Origin: Rhizobium terricola | GTDB taxonomy: Bacteria; Pseudomonadota; Alphaproteobacteria; Rhizobiales; Rhizobiaceae | Assembly (NCBI RefSeq): GCF_012927355.1 | Contig: NZ_JABBGK010000007.1 | Span: forward strand, 62,001-126,000 | Reading direction: 5' to 3' | DNA length: 64,000 nucleotides | Part shown: positions 55,946-64,000 of the stretch, piece by piece | Layout: each line of letters starts with the position of its first letter | Numbering within the stretch: position 1 is the first letter of the stretch | The notes under the pieces: model-generated | Database searches by the model: none | Told to the model about the DNA's origin: nothing | The model's input: the letters and a program-made list of their open reading frames with translations, nothing else | Program-made: the position numbers and the translations under genes

Positions 55946-58072
55946 ATGAACATCAAAATGACGAGCGAAACATCGAGGCGCCGCCTGCTCCGTTGCCGCC
56001 ATGCGGTTCTCCTCGGCTGCACGGCCATCGTCGCCCTCGCTCCCCTTTCGCTCCGCGCTCAACAGCTCGACGATGCCGATGAGAGTACCGTGCTCGAGAC
56101 GATCACGGTCCAGGGTGCGGGCAGCGCGGACGACGATGCGAAGTCGATCGTCGCGACCAAGACTACGAGCGGCAGCAAGATCGCGACCGAAATCCTCGAC
56201 ACACCGGCTTCGGTCTCCGTGATCACGGCGAAGGAGATCCAGCAGCGGGGCGCACAAAGCGTCGAGGACGTGTTGGACTACACGGCAGGCATCACGACCG
56301 ACTTCTACGGTTCCGACGACCGCTATGACTACTTCAAGATCCGCGGCTTCGATGCCTATACGTATCGCGATGGGCTCGCGCTCGGTGCGCCGTTCGGCGG
56401 CATTCGCGAAGAGCCCTATGCGTTCGAGCGCGTCGAGGTTCTAAAGGGCGCCAATTCGACGGTCTTCGGCGTCTCCGATCCCGGTGGATCGGTCAACTAT
56501 GCGACGAAGCTGCCGAAGAGTGAACGGTTCGGCGAAGCCTATGTCTCCGGCGGCTCCTACAGCCATGCGGAGGTCGGGTTCGACTTCGGCGACAACATCA
56601 CCGAGGACGATACGCTTTCCTATCGCCTGACGGGCAAGCTTCAGAACGCGGAGAAGGAATATGACTACTCCGAGGATGACGAGAAGTTCTTCATGGGCGG
56701 CCTGACCTGGCGCCCGACCGACGCGACAAGCCTTTCCATTGTCTATGACCACCTCGACAAGGACAGCGTTCCCGGCGGCGGCGGCCTGCCGGTGGGATAT
56801 GACCTCGACAGGAGTGTTTTCCTCGGCGAGCCGGCCTACAACTACGACACAACGGCGCGCGACACGGTCAGCGTCATGCTCGACCATGACTTCGGCTCGG
56901 GTCTGACCTTCAACGCCAATGCCCGCTACAGCAAGTCGGAGACCGGCTTCGGCTACGCCTATGTCTACGAACCGGTGGACAACGGGGACACCATCGCCAA
57001 CCGCTATTTCTTCGGCAACGACAGCTCCGACGAAGACTTCATCGTCGATGCCCACCTGCAATATGACACGAGCTTCGAGACGGTGGACAGCCAGACGCTG
57101 GCCGGCGTCGGCTACAACACCCATTCCGGCGATGCCGATCTCTTCTGGGCTGCGGCACCGGGCATCGACTGGACCAATCCGGTCTACACCGGGGCGCCGA
57201 CCTATGCTGCGCCCTACAGCAGCACCTCGTCCGAGCAGAACACCAAGGCTCTCTATGTCCAGCAGAACCTGACATTCTCCGAGAAGCTCATTGCGACTGT
57301 CGGCCTGCGTAACGATTGGCTCGACCTGCAGGAAGACAACAAGCTCACGGGAACATCCAAGGAAGGCGATTTCAGCGAGTTCACCAAGCGGCTCGGCCTG
57401 ACCTACCGCCTCACGGAGCAATTCGCGACCTATGCGAGCTATGCCGAGTCGGTTGCGCCGCCCTCGATCGGGGTGGAGCCCGAGCGCGGCACACAGTACG
57501 AGGTCGGCATCAAGTATCAGCCTGAGGAATTCCCGGCCCTGTTCACCGCCGCCGTCTATGACCTGACCAAAGACAACATCACCCGCACCAACCCGGCTAC
57601 CAGCCTGCCGGAAACGATCGGCGAGGTGCGGGTTCGCGGCGTGGATCTCGAAGCAAAGGCCGAGCTGACCAACAATCTCAGCCTGACGGCGGCCTATTCC
57701 TACATGATGTCGGAGATCGTCGAAAACGGCACCTCCGGAAACGAAGGCAACGAAATGTCCTTCGTTCCCAACAACGTGGCGTCCGTTTGGCTCAACTATG
57801 CCCTTGAGGGCAACGGCTCGCGCGGCGACATGACGTTCGGACTGGGTGCGCGCTACCAGAGCGCCTACTACTTCGACAACGCCAATACCCAGTCGACCGA
57901 TGGCAGCATCGTCTTCGACGCGTCGTTCAGCTACAAGATCCAGGAAAATACCACGCTGCAGGTCAATGCCAGCAACCTGTTCGACGAAAAACACGTCGCT
58001 TACGGAGGCTTTGGCGCAGACTGGTACAATCCGGGTCGTGCAGTCTACGCGACGCTTCGCCAGACCTGGTAA
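55946..58072 (+). CDS. TonB-dependent siderophore receptor
   Basis: This outer-membrane receptor of about 708 residues starts with a basic signal region (SRRRLLRCRHAVLLGCTAIVALA) and a cut near LRAQQ. It continues with a TonB-box-like ESTVLETITVQGAG. The plug domain covers about residues 55-190 (IQQRGAQSVEDVLDYTAGI, FERVEVLKGANSTVFGVSDPGG). A 22-strand barrel follows, ending in aromatic VYATLRQTW. It resembles FhuA/FoxA-type hydroxamate or catecholate receptors; specificity is not evident. The ATG at 55946 has GGAAC upstream; an in-frame ATG at 55901 is weaker. Confidence 0.93.
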   Translation: MNIKMTSETSRRRLLRCRHAVLLGCTAIVALAPLSLRAQQLDDADESTVLETITVQGAGSADDDAKSIVATKTTSGSKIATEILDTPASVSVITAKEIQQRGAQSVEDVLDYTAGITTDFYGSDDRYDYFKIRGFDAYTYRDGLALGAPFGGIREEPYAFERVEVLKGANSTVFGVSDPGGSVNYATKLPKSERFGEAYVSGGSYSHAEVGFDFGDNITEDDTLSYRLTGKLQNAEKEYDYSEDDEKFFMGGLTWRPTDATSLSIVYDHLDKDSVPGGGGLPVGYDLDRSVFLGEPAYNYDTTARDTVSVMLDHDFGSGLTFNANARYSKSETGFGYAYVYEPVDNGDTIANRYFFGNDSSDEDFIVDAHLQYDTSFETVDSQTLAGVGYNTHSGDADLFWAAAPGIDWTNPVYTGAPTYAAPYSSTSSEQNTKALYVQQNLTFSEKLIATVGLRNDWLDLQEDNKLTGTSKEGDFSEFTKRLGLTYRLTEQFATYASYAESVAPPSIGVEPERGTQYEVGIKYQPEEFPALFTAAVYDLTKDNITRTNPATSLPETIGEVRVRGVDLEAKAELTNNLSLTAAYSYMMSEIVENGTSGNEGNEMSFVPNNVASVWLNYALEGNGSRGDMTFGLGARYQSAYYFDNANTQSTDGSIVFDASFSYKIQENTTLQVNASNLFDEKHVAYGGFGADWYNPGRAVYATLRQTW

Positions 58073-58077
58073 CGACC

Positions 58078-58108
58078 TCATCCCACCCGGGCCCCCCGGG
58101 TGGGATGA
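58078..58108. terminator. Bidirectional terminator hairpin
   Basis: A perfect 14-bp stem, TCATCCCACCCGGG (58078-58091) with CCCGGGTGGGATGA (58095-58108) and a three-base loop, lies between the stop codons of the TonB receptor (58072) and the convergent AraC gene (58119). It is placed to end transcription from both sides. No T-run is seen on either side, so it could act as an RNA-end stabiliser. Confidence 0.75.
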
Positions 58109-58118
58109 ACGTCCCGGA

Positions 58119-59105
58119 TCAGGGTATCTGCTGGACGCGGCGCCAGGCCGCCGGCGTCTCGCCGGTGATCTGGCGGAAGGCCTTGGTCAGGTGGGCCTGA
58201 TCGGAAAATCCGAGCTGGACCGCGACATCTGCAACAGTCAGATCGCTTTCCCGCAGAAGGATCTGCGCATGCTCGATCCGTTTTCCGAGCTGCCATTGCA
58301 GGGGTGTCTTGCCCGTCGTCTGCTTGAACACGCTGGCGAACCAGCTCTCTGACAGACCGACGGTTGCCGCCATCTCGGCCACCGTCATGCGGCCATCGCT
58401 GCGGGCATCGACACGGGCAACCAGCTTGTTCATCTGCGCCTGCGTCAGCCGTCCGTTGACCTGATCTCCACCCGGCTCGGGGAGATCGAGAAGGCCGGTC
58501 ACAATGCTGCCGACAAGGCTTTCGGCGAAGGCCGCATGTCGGGTCGGATGGGAAACTTCCGCGACAAGGAGGCTTGCGAGGGTTTCGATGGCCTCGACAT
58601 CCTGGATCTCCACCGGGCGCCGCAATGCCGTCCGTGCGACCGACGTGCCCACGGCAGGAGCAAGGAACCGCAGCAGCCGGTCCTTGTGGAGATGCAGATC
58701 CAGATGCGAGAACCGGTGCGGGGATGTAAAGCTGGTCCAGAGCGGCACGCCGGCGGGCACATAGATCGCCCTCGTCATCGGGCGGTCGTGGTGGCCGAAG
58801 GCAGCTTCACGGTTCGACATCCGGATATGGGATGACACGTCATTGAAAAAGACGACAATTCGCGGGTCGGGCGACAGGTAGTAGGCACGCGCTCCGGCCT
58901 GCCCCTCTGCGTCCCAGTAGACCCCCATGAGGCCGTCGAGACCGCGCCATTTTGCCGGCGCGATCGCCTTTATGCCTTCGGTATGGCAGGTCATGGAATG
59001 ACGATAGTTCAACGCCGGTGGTCGTCCTTTTCCGTCGGGAAGGATGGGCATGCCTTTCCGGAAAGGCGGTGCAGTCGGTGCAGCTCTTGCGAGGAGCTTT
59101 ACCAT
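58119..59105 (-). CDS. AraC-family transcriptional regulator
   Basis: This 328-residue regulator has a sensor domain in residues 40-220 (YLSPDPRIVVFFNDVSSHIRM, VPAGVPLWTSFTSPHRFSH). The two AraC helix-turn-helices lie at 235-325 (MTVAEMAATVGLSESWFASVF and LTVADVAVQLGFSDQAHLTKAF). AraC proteins next to siderophore receptor genes often activate them when the siderophore is present, so it is a candidate activator of the receptor and uptake operon. The gene faces the receptor across the hairpin terminator. Confidence 0.87.
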   Translation of the reverse strand: MVKLLARAAPTAPPFRKGMPILPDGKGRPPALNYRHSMTCHTEGIKAIAPAKWRGLDGLMGVYWDAEGQAGARAYYLSPDPRIVVFFNDVSSHIRMSNREAAFGHHDRPMTRAIYVPAGVPLWTSFTSPHRFSHLDLHLHKDRLLRFLAPAVGTSVARTALRRPVEIQDVEAIETLASLLVAEVSHPTRHAAFAESLVGSIVTGLLDLPEPGGDQVNGRLTQAQMNKLVARVDARSDGRMTVAEMAATVGLSESWFASVFKQTTGKTPLQWQLGKRIEHAQILLRESDLTVADVAVQLGFSDQAHLTKAFRQITGETPAAWRRVQQIP

Positions 59106-59277
59106 ATAACATGACTACTTTAATCATATTTATCCGCGGAGACAAGCCGCGCTATCTTTCACCGACTAAGGGCTCGCTCGAAAGAACTCCCCCTGCTGCG
59201 ACGAGGGCCGCAAGCGTCGCCTGCGATCCTCCCATTTCTTGCCGCTGAAATCGCTATCGATGGCCGAGCCAAAAACC

Positions 59278-60033
59278 TCAAGCCACAGCCTGGGCGCCGG
59301 TGATCTCGACCAGCGAGCCACAGATGAAAGCCGCCTCGTCCGAGGCAAGGAAGGCGACGAGTGCCGCAACCTCTTCCGGTTTTCCGATGCGTCCGAAGGG
59401 AACCAGTTTGTCGAGATCGGCAATCGTCCGGCCGGAGCGCTTGACGCCGGCTTCGAGCATCGGCGTGTGGATCTCTCCCGGGCAGACGGCGTTCACGCGG
59501 ACCTTGTCAGGCGCGTAGTCGCGGGCAAGGTTCTGGGTGAAGGCTGCAACCGCAGCCTTGGTCGTGTTGTAGGCAATGTGGTTCGGCGCCGGATAGAGCC
59601 CCCATTGCGAGGCGGTATTGACGATGGCGCCGCCACCGGCCTCGATCATGTGGGGAAGCGCTGCACGGCACAGGTGAAACATCGAATCGAGGTTGACGGT
59701 GAAACTCACGTCCCAGTCCTCATCCGACAGCGACAGCAGATTGCCGCGCCGGTTGATGCCGGCATTGTTGACCAGCACGTCGATCCGGCCGTTCACTGCA
59801 AAAACCTGCTCGATCAGGGCGAAGCAGGCATCCTTCTTCGCGATATCGGCGGTAATCGCCTTGGCCTTGCCGCCGTCGGCCTCGATGCCTTTTGCGACCT
59901 GTTCCGCAGCGTTGGCATTGACGTCGGTGACGACAACCAGCGCGCCTTCCTGTGCGAGACGCCGCGCAATGGCCGAGCCGATTCCTCCACCAGCGCCCGT
60001 CACGATCGCGACCTTGTTTTCGAACCTCTTCAT
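59278..60033 (-). CDS. Short-chain dehydrogenase/reductase
   Basis: This 251-residue classical SDR has VTGAGGGIGSAIARRL (about 10-25), the NNAG motif in LVNNAGINRR, catalytic Ser and Tyr-Lys in TASQWGLYPAPNHIAYNTTKAA, and the C-terminal GSLVEITGAQAVA. The ATG at 60033 has GGAG seven bases upstream; an ATG at 60045 lacks a good site. It lies 20 bases behind a second SDR gene. Its reaction is unknown, probably oxidation or reduction of a hydroxy acid or polyol in the cluster at 59278-63190. Confidence 0.85.
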   Translation of the reverse strand: MKRFENKVAIVTGAGGGIGSAIARRLAQEGALVVVTDVNANAAEQVAKGIEADGGKAKAITADIAKKDACFALIEQVFAVNGRIDVLVNNAGINRRGNLLSLSDEDWDVSFTVNLDSMFHLCRAALPHMIEAGGGAIVNTASQWGLYPAPNHIAYNTTKAAVAAFTQNLARDYAPDKVRVNAVCPGEIHTPMLEAGVKRSGRTIADLDKLVPFGRIGKPEEVAALVAFLASDEAAFICGSLVEITGAQAVA

Positions 60034-60053
60034 CGGAATCTCCATGAGTGAAC

Positions 60054-60812
60054 CTAACGGATGTAGCTGCCGCCGTTGACGTCGAGTGTCGCGCCGTTCA
60101 GCGATGCCTGAGATGCGCGGAAACAGAAGGCAACGAGGTCTGCGACGTCCTCGGGTTCGGCCATTTCGCCGATCGGGATATCGGCAACCGCCGCCTGTTT
60201 TCCATGTTTCGCAATAAAGCCGTTCGCCATGTCGGTGCGGACCCAGCCCGGCGCGATCGCAACCGCGGTGACACCGTCCGGACCGAAAGAGCGGGCGATG
60301 GATTTGGTGAGGTTGACGAGCGCCGCCTTGGTCGCGCCATAGGGCATGGCGTCGGCCGCATAGCCTCGCTGAGCCGCCCGAGAGGCCATGTTGACGATAC
60401 GGCCTCCGCCATGCGCCTTGAAGTGCCGAATGGCTTCCCTCGGCAGATCCGCTGCGGCAAAGAAGTTGATCTGGAATTCCCGTTGCCATGCGGCTCGCCA
60501 CTCGTCGGGATCTGCCTCGACCGAAATGCGGCTGAGAACGCCGGCGTTGTTGACGAGACCGTGTATACGTCCCGCCATGTCGATTGCCTGGGCCCACAAA
60601 TCGAAAGCGCCGTTCGCCGACGACAGATCTGCGGAGAGGATGAACCCGCTGTCGCCTATTTCGCCGTTCAGACTCTCGGCGCCCTTGCGATCGCGGCCAA
60701 AGTGAATGATCGGGCGCGCACCTTCGGCGGCCAGCGCCTTGACGATTGCTCGGCCGATACCACCAGAGGCTCCGGTAACGAGAATAGTCTGGCCTTCCAG
60801 CGGTCTATTCAT
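60054..60812 (-). CDS. Short-chain dehydrogenase/reductase
   Basis: This 252-residue SDR has VTGASGGIGRAIVKAL, the NNAG motif in HGLVNNAGVL, catalytic residues in NMASRAAQRGYAADAMPYGATKAAL, and NGGSYIR at the C-terminus. It has a strong ribosome-binding site (AGGAGGAAG). It begins within the TGA that ends the aldehyde dehydrogenase remnant (ATGA overlap), so it is part of an operon read from 63190 downward. Confidence 0.87.
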   Translation of the reverse strand: MNRPLEGQTILVTGASGGIGRAIVKALAAEGARPIIHFGRDRKGAESLNGEIGDSGFILSADLSSANGAFDLWAQAIDMAGRIHGLVNNAGVLSRISVEADPDEWRAAWQREFQINFFAAADLPREAIRHFKAHGGGRIVNMASRAAQRGYAADAMPYGATKAALVNLTKSIARSFGPDGVTAVAIAPGWVRTDMANGFIAKHGKQAAVADIPIGEMAEPEDVADLVAFCFRASQASLNGATLDVNGGSYIR

Positions 60813-61007
60813 GGTCTTCCTCCTGTTTGAAGCACCAGCCCCCGGAGATCGAGCCCCGAAAAGCGCGTGAACTGCTTGACCTCAAGATAGCTCGATGGCC
60901 CCCAACGGCCGGATACGGACAAAGCGGCCGGTGTCGATAGCGGCGAGCACCTTTTTGCCCCAGACCGGCAAAACCCGCTGATCGTCGATGTAGAGTTCAT
61001 TGCGCAT
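60809..61007 (-). pseudogene. Remnant of an aldehyde dehydrogenase gene (internal deletion)
   Basis: Starting at ATG 61007 the frame reads NELYIDDQRVLPVWGKK, closely like the N-terminus of aldehyde dehydrogenases, then stops at a TGA after 41 codons. In another frame downstream (about 60920-60855) it reads SGRWGPSSYLEVKQFTRF, like the C-terminus of the family. So about the first 25 and last 20 codons survive and the roughly 430 codons between are gone, with a frame shift at the join. The two frames, joined in one 200-base stretch inside an operon, point to a deletion. It could have coded for the alpha-ketoglutarate semialdehyde dehydrogenase of hydroxyproline breakdown. A small unrelated gene cannot be excluded. 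Confidence 0.5.
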
Positions 61008-61033
61008 GGTGGCCTCTTGTGGCGGGGAACACT

Positions 61034-62272
61034 TCAGAAACGATCGACACGAAAGGGTTTGAGGTCGACGGGCGGTGTGATGCCGGACAGCAGATCACCC
61101 ATCAGCCGCGCACAGGTCGCCGCATAGGTGAGGCCGAGATGTCCGTGACCGGTGGCATAAAAGAGACCGCTTCTTTTCGCGGATGGCCCCATGACCGGCA
61201 CCGTGTCGGGAAATGCCGGCCGATGCCCCATCCACTCCGTGGCGTCCTCGACCCTGAGATCGGGTAAGGCCTCCTGCGCCCGCTTCACCAGCACCCTGGC
61301 GCGCCGAAAATCCGGCGGGGCCGCGAGACCCGCCATCTCGACCGTGCCCCCGATGCGGATACCGCCCGCCGTCGGGGTCACCATGAAGGCCTTCGCGGGC
61401 CAAATGATCGAATGACGCATCGAGATGCCGGGCGCCATGACCTGGGTGTGATAGCCGCGTTCGGTCTCCAGCGGGATGGGCTCGCCGACGAGGCGCGCAA
61501 GCTCGGTCGAGAAGGCTCCGGCGGCGATCACCGTCTTGTCGGCAGCAATCCTGCGTCCGTCGTCCAGACACACCGTGTCGATCGCACCGTCCGTCTCTTC
61601 AAAGCCTGCGACATTGCCCTTGACCACCGTGCCGCCCATCGCCTGGAACTGCTCGGCTATGGCCGTCACCAGTCGGTAAGGGTCGGATATCGATCGATTG
61701 TCGGGGAAAAGGACAGCCTTGGCGATCCTTGTCGTCAAGGCCGGCTCCAGATCCCGGATCGCCGCCGCGTCGAGAATCCGGTGGCGGAATCCGAAGCGTT
61801 CGAGGATCTCGATATGGTCACGGTCGGCCCGGAACTCGGCGTCATCCGCATAGAGGCTCAGGCAGCCTTCTTCCGACATCATGTGCGAAAGACCGGTCTG
61901 CTTCAGCAGCGCGTCGAGATCCTCATGAACCCGCCGGCACAACACCGCCCCGGCCTCTTCCAGTTCCCGAAGCTTGGCTGGCCGGCTCGCCGCCAGAAAG
62001 CGCAGGAACCAGGGAACCAGTCGTGGCAGATAGGACGGACGGATCCGGACGGGCCCCTCCGGATCCATCAGCCATCCCGGCATCTGCTTCCAGATCGCGG
62101 GACGTGACGCCGGCATGAACTCGGTCACGGCAATGCTGGCCATGTTGCCGAACGATGCGCCCATTCCGGGGGCCTCACGATCGATCAGCAGAACGTCGTT
62201 GCCGCGGCGCTGCAGGTCATATGCGAGAGTGGTGCCGATGATGCCGGCGCCGACGACTGCGATGGTGGCCAC
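61034..62272 (-). CDS. FAD-dependent D-amino-acid dehydrogenase (DadA/D-hydroxyproline dehydrogenase type)
   Basis: This 412-residue flavoenzyme has the FAD-binding VGAGIIGTTLAYDLQRRG at residues 6-23, GMGASFGNMASIAVTEFMP, WMGHRPAFPDTVPVMGPS, and YATGHGHLGLTYAATCARLMGDL at the C-terminus. It belongs to the DadA group that oxidises D-amino acids, including D-hydroxyproline. It lies between a DHDPS-family deaminase gene and the aldehyde dehydrogenase remnant, the arrangement of hydroxyproline catabolism. The substrate is inferred from context only. Confidence 0.83.
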   Translation of the reverse strand: MATIAVVGAGIIGTTLAYDLQRRGNDVLLIDREAPGMGASFGNMASIAVTEFMPASRPAIWKQMPGWLMDPEGPVRIRPSYLPRLVPWFLRFLAASRPAKLRELEEAGAVLCRRVHEDLDALLKQTGLSHMMSEEGCLSLYADDAEFRADRDHIEILERFGFRHRILDAAAIRDLEPALTTRIAKAVLFPDNRSISDPYRLVTAIAEQFQAMGGTVVKGNVAGFEETDGAIDTVCLDDGRRIAADKTVIAAGAFSTELARLVGEPIPLETERGYHTQVMAPGISMRHSIIWPAKAFMVTPTAGGIRIGGTVEMAGLAAPPDFRRARVLVKRAQEALPDLRVEDATEWMGHRPAFPDTVPVMGPSAKRSGLFYATGHGHLGLTYAATCARLMGDLLSGITPPVDLKPFRVDRF

Positions 62273-62311
62273 TGATTTCGTCCCCAGCCGACGTTGTTTC
62301 GTTCGACTTCC

Positions 62312-63190
62312 TCACCAGTTCAGGATCGGTTCCATCGCGGCGCGGAAATCGGACTTTTCGCTTTCCGTCAGTTCACCGAGCGGTGCGCGGCAGAGGCCGA
62401 CAGGCGTGCCCTGCAGCTCGCAGCCATACTTGATCTTCTGGACGAACTTGCCGCTCTCGAGGATGTTCATGGCACGGTAAAGCACCGTCATCATCTCGCG
62501 GGCCTTGGCGAGATCGCCGGAGCGGAAGGTCCGGTCGAGATCGCAGCAGGCCTTCGCCATGCAGTTTGCCGGCCCGCAGATCCAGGCGTCCGCGCCCCAG
62601 AACATGAAATCGAGTGCAATGTCGTCCGAACCCGAGACGAGGTCGATCCTGCCCTTGTAGCGTGCGTGGATGTCGACGGCACGCTGCAGCACGCCGGAGC
62701 TTTCCTTGATGCCGATCACCCGGGGATCATCCGCTAATGCGTCCATCAGATCGAAGGAGATCTCGATCCCGTCCTTCGGCGGGTAGTTGTACATAACCAG
62801 ATTGACACCAGTCGCATCGAGAACGGCGCGGTAATGCGCGAGCAACTCCTCCTGCGTCGGTCGCGTGTAGAAGGGTGTGGCGAGCAGTACGGTGTCGTAG
62901 CCGATTTCCCGGGCGCGCGCAGTGTTCTCAATGACCTCTCGGGTCGCCGGCGCGTTGGTCCCGGCAATCAGGATCTCGCCGTCCCTGGCGAAATCCTTCA
63001 CGAACTTCAACACGTCCTCGCGTTCCTCGTTCGACATCGAGAAATATTCGCCCGTCGACCCCATCGGGACCCAGCCGGCGACACCGGCCGCTCTCAGGGC
63101 AATCATGTGTTTTTCGAGTGCCTTGAAGTCCACCTTGTTGGCGGCATCGAACGGTGTGACCAGAGCGGGCAGAACGCCGGTGAGCTTCAT
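62312..63190 (-). CDS. DHDPS-family lyase, probable 1-pyrroline-4-hydroxy-2-carboxylate deaminase
   Basis: This 292-residue enzyme of the DapA fold has the Schiff-base lysine in VIGIKESSG, the catalytic Tyr in VMYNYPPKDG, and the 2-oxo-acid binding region MGSTGEYFSMSNEER. The ATG at 63190 has AGGAG upstream; an in-frame start at 63274 lies inside the operator. In hydroxyproline catabolism such a protein deaminates the pyrroline intermediate to alpha-ketoglutarate semialdehyde. Related lyases act on sugar acids, so the assignment rests on the neighbouring flavoenzyme. Confidence 0.82.
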   Translation of the reverse strand: MKLTGVLPALVTPFDAANKVDFKALEKHMIALRAAGVAGWVPMGSTGEYFSMSNEEREDVLKFVKDFARDGEILIAGTNAPATREVIENTARAREIGYDTVLLATPFYTRPTQEELLAHYRAVLDATGVNLVMYNYPPKDGIEISFDLMDALADDPRVIGIKESSGVLQRAVDIHARYKGRIDLVSGSDDIALDFMFWGADAWICGPANCMAKACCDLDRTFRSGDLAKAREMMTVLYRAMNILESGKFVQKIKYGCELQGTPVGLCRAPLGELTESEKSDFRAAMEPILNW

Positions 63191-63252
63191 TGGGGTCTCC
63201 TTTTGACGGATTGCAGATTGCGGGTTTTGCTGAACGCCCACAATCGATTCAT

Positions 63253-63299
63253 TGTCGTCTACATGTCGACACAAAATACATGTCGTCTACATGTCGACA
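63253..63299. promoter_or_regulatory. Tandem 19-bp operator repeats for the GntR regulator
   Basis: The 19-base sequence TGTCGTCTACATGTCGACA occurs twice, at 63253-63271 and 63281-63299, 28 bases apart start to start. Each copy holds a near-palindrome GTCTACATGTCGAC (63257-63270 and 63285-63298). The pair lies between the divergent DHDPS-family gene and the GntR gene. GntR/FadR dimers bind such sites, so a shared repressor or activator site for both directions is probable. Confidence 0.7.
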
Positions 63300-63377
63300 A
63301 AGTCAAGCGGCAAAATTACATTGCCGCCAGTGCGGTCATCTGCGGTATGGTCGCCTGAAGTACGAAAGGATCGATAC

Positions 63378-64000
63378 GTGGCAGATGAACTTGAACCGAA
63401 GCGCGCGCGTGGCACGGGGTGGAAAAGCGTCTATGACACGTTGAGAAGCGAGATCCTCGCACTCACGCTCGCGCCGGGCCAACTGCTCGACGAGACGACC
63501 CTGGCCGAACGCTTCGACATGTCGCGCTCGCCTGTGCGCGAAGCACTCATCCGGCTGGCCGGCGAAGAACTCGTAGTGACGCTGTCGAACCGCAGCACGA
63601 TCGTCGCGCCGATCGAGGTTGCGAGTTTCCCGAAATATGTCGAGGCGCTGGATATCGCCCAGCGGATGAACACCCGACTGGCGGCGGCGCTGCGAACCGA
63701 GGCCGACCTCAAGGTCATCGCGAAGCGCCAGAAGGAATTCGAAGCGGCCGTCAGGAGCGAAAATCACCTGGCCATGTCGGAAGCCAACAAACGCTTTCAC
63801 ATGGCCATCGCCGAGGCGGGCAAGAACCCTTACCTCGCGTCATTCTACGAGAGGCTGCTCGGGCAAGGGCAACGCATGCTGCATCTGCACTTCGAATATC
63901 TCGAGCGGACTCATGAAGGATACCTGTTGACCGACGAACACAACCTCATGCTGGAAGCGATCCGTGACCGGAACGTGGAACGGGCCGACGCGCTCGCGCA
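63378..64000 (+). CDS. GntR-family regulator, FadR (FCD) subfamily, partial
   Basis: The frame opens at GTG 63378 (AAGGA upstream) and stays open to the window end, giving 207 residues. Residues 15-80 form a GntR winged helix (ETTLAERFDMSRSPVREALIRL). The remainder resembles an FCD ligand domain, with RFHMAIAEAGKNPYLA (FxxxI...NP pattern), followed by HLHFEYLERT and TDEHNLMLEAIRDRN. It is divergent from the dehydrogenase operon and faces the tandem repeats, so it is the likely regulator. The C-terminal end is missing. Confidence 0.85.
   Translation, partial: MADELEPKRARGTGWKSVYDTLRSEILALTLAPGQLLDETTLAERFDMSRSPVREALIRLAGEELVVTLSNRSTIVAPIEVASFPKYVEALDIAQRMNTRLAAALRTEADLKVIAKRQKEFEAAVRSENHLAMSEANKRFHMAIAEAGKNPYLASFYERLLGQGQRMLHLHFEYLERTHEGYLLTDEHNLMLEAIRDRNVERADALA

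Overview
The window comes from a GC-rich alphaproteobacterium, most probably a member of the Rhizobiales/Rhizobiaceae (Rhizobium, Ensifer, Shinella or a relative). The reasons are codon use, the hup/hyp gene order typical of rhizobia, a complete five-step hut locus of the HutF/HutG type, and many ABC-transporter catabolic cassettes. No rRNA, tRNA, CRISPR array or insertion sequence was found. It reads as accessory, plasmid- or chromid-like metabolic DNA, although the replicon cannot be told from the sequence.

Layout. (1) 2-6516, plus strand: a spermidine/putrescine-type ABC transporter (end of the binding protein, ATPase, two permeases), then an isochorismatase-fold amidase, a CbiZ-type amidohydrolase, a DeoR regulator and a DmpA/P1-type aminopeptidase, probably one operon for an unknown amide-containing amine. 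(2) 6727-8368: a TetR regulator with a perfect 20-bp palindromic operator and an EamA-type exporter. (3) 8331-18137, minus strand: a second polyamine-type ABC transporter followed by a histidinol-dehydrogenase-like enzyme, a zinc alcohol dehydrogenase, a HutC-like regulator, an APH-fold kinase and an FMN-dependent 2-hydroxy-acid oxidase. (4) 18450-20462: a divergent SDR and HisC-like aminotransferase pair. (5) 20469-28633: hutC, hutF and hutIHGUD, taking histidine to glutamate and formate. A shared decamer (TGTNTATACA) lies in all three control regions of blocks 3 to 5 and overlaps a candidate -10 in two of them. This suggests that the uncharacterised genes of blocks 3 and 4 belong to the hut regulon, perhaps feeding an imidazole compound into histidine.

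(6) 28699-50391, minus strand: a complete [NiFe] uptake hydrogenase system in the order hupUV, hupSLCDEF, hupGHIJK, hypABFCDEX, hoxA, hupT. hupS has the six proximal-cluster cysteines of oxygen-tolerant membrane-bound hydrogenases. hupL keeps a C-terminal peptide for the protease HupD. hupUV has the features of a regulatory H2 sensor (no Tat signal, no C-terminal extension). Sigma-54 promoters of -24/-12 type precede hupS and hupG, fitting control by HoxA. In the known model HupUV senses H2, HupT and HoxA relay the signal, hupSL(C) oxidises H2 at the membrane, and the Hup/Hyp accessory proteins build the Ni-Fe(CN)2CO site.

(7) 50624-59105: a ferric-siderophore uptake locus with binding protein, two permeases, ATPase and siderophore-interacting reductase on the minus strand, and a divergent TonB-dependent receptor plus an AraC regulator, with a possible iron-responsive operator. 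(8) 59278-64000: a catabolic cluster resembling hydroxyproline degradation (DHDPS-family deaminase and FAD-dependent D-amino-acid dehydrogenase) with two SDRs, the scar of an aldehyde dehydrogenase gene that has lost its centre, a tandem 19-bp operator, and a divergent FadR-type GntR regulator cut by the window end.
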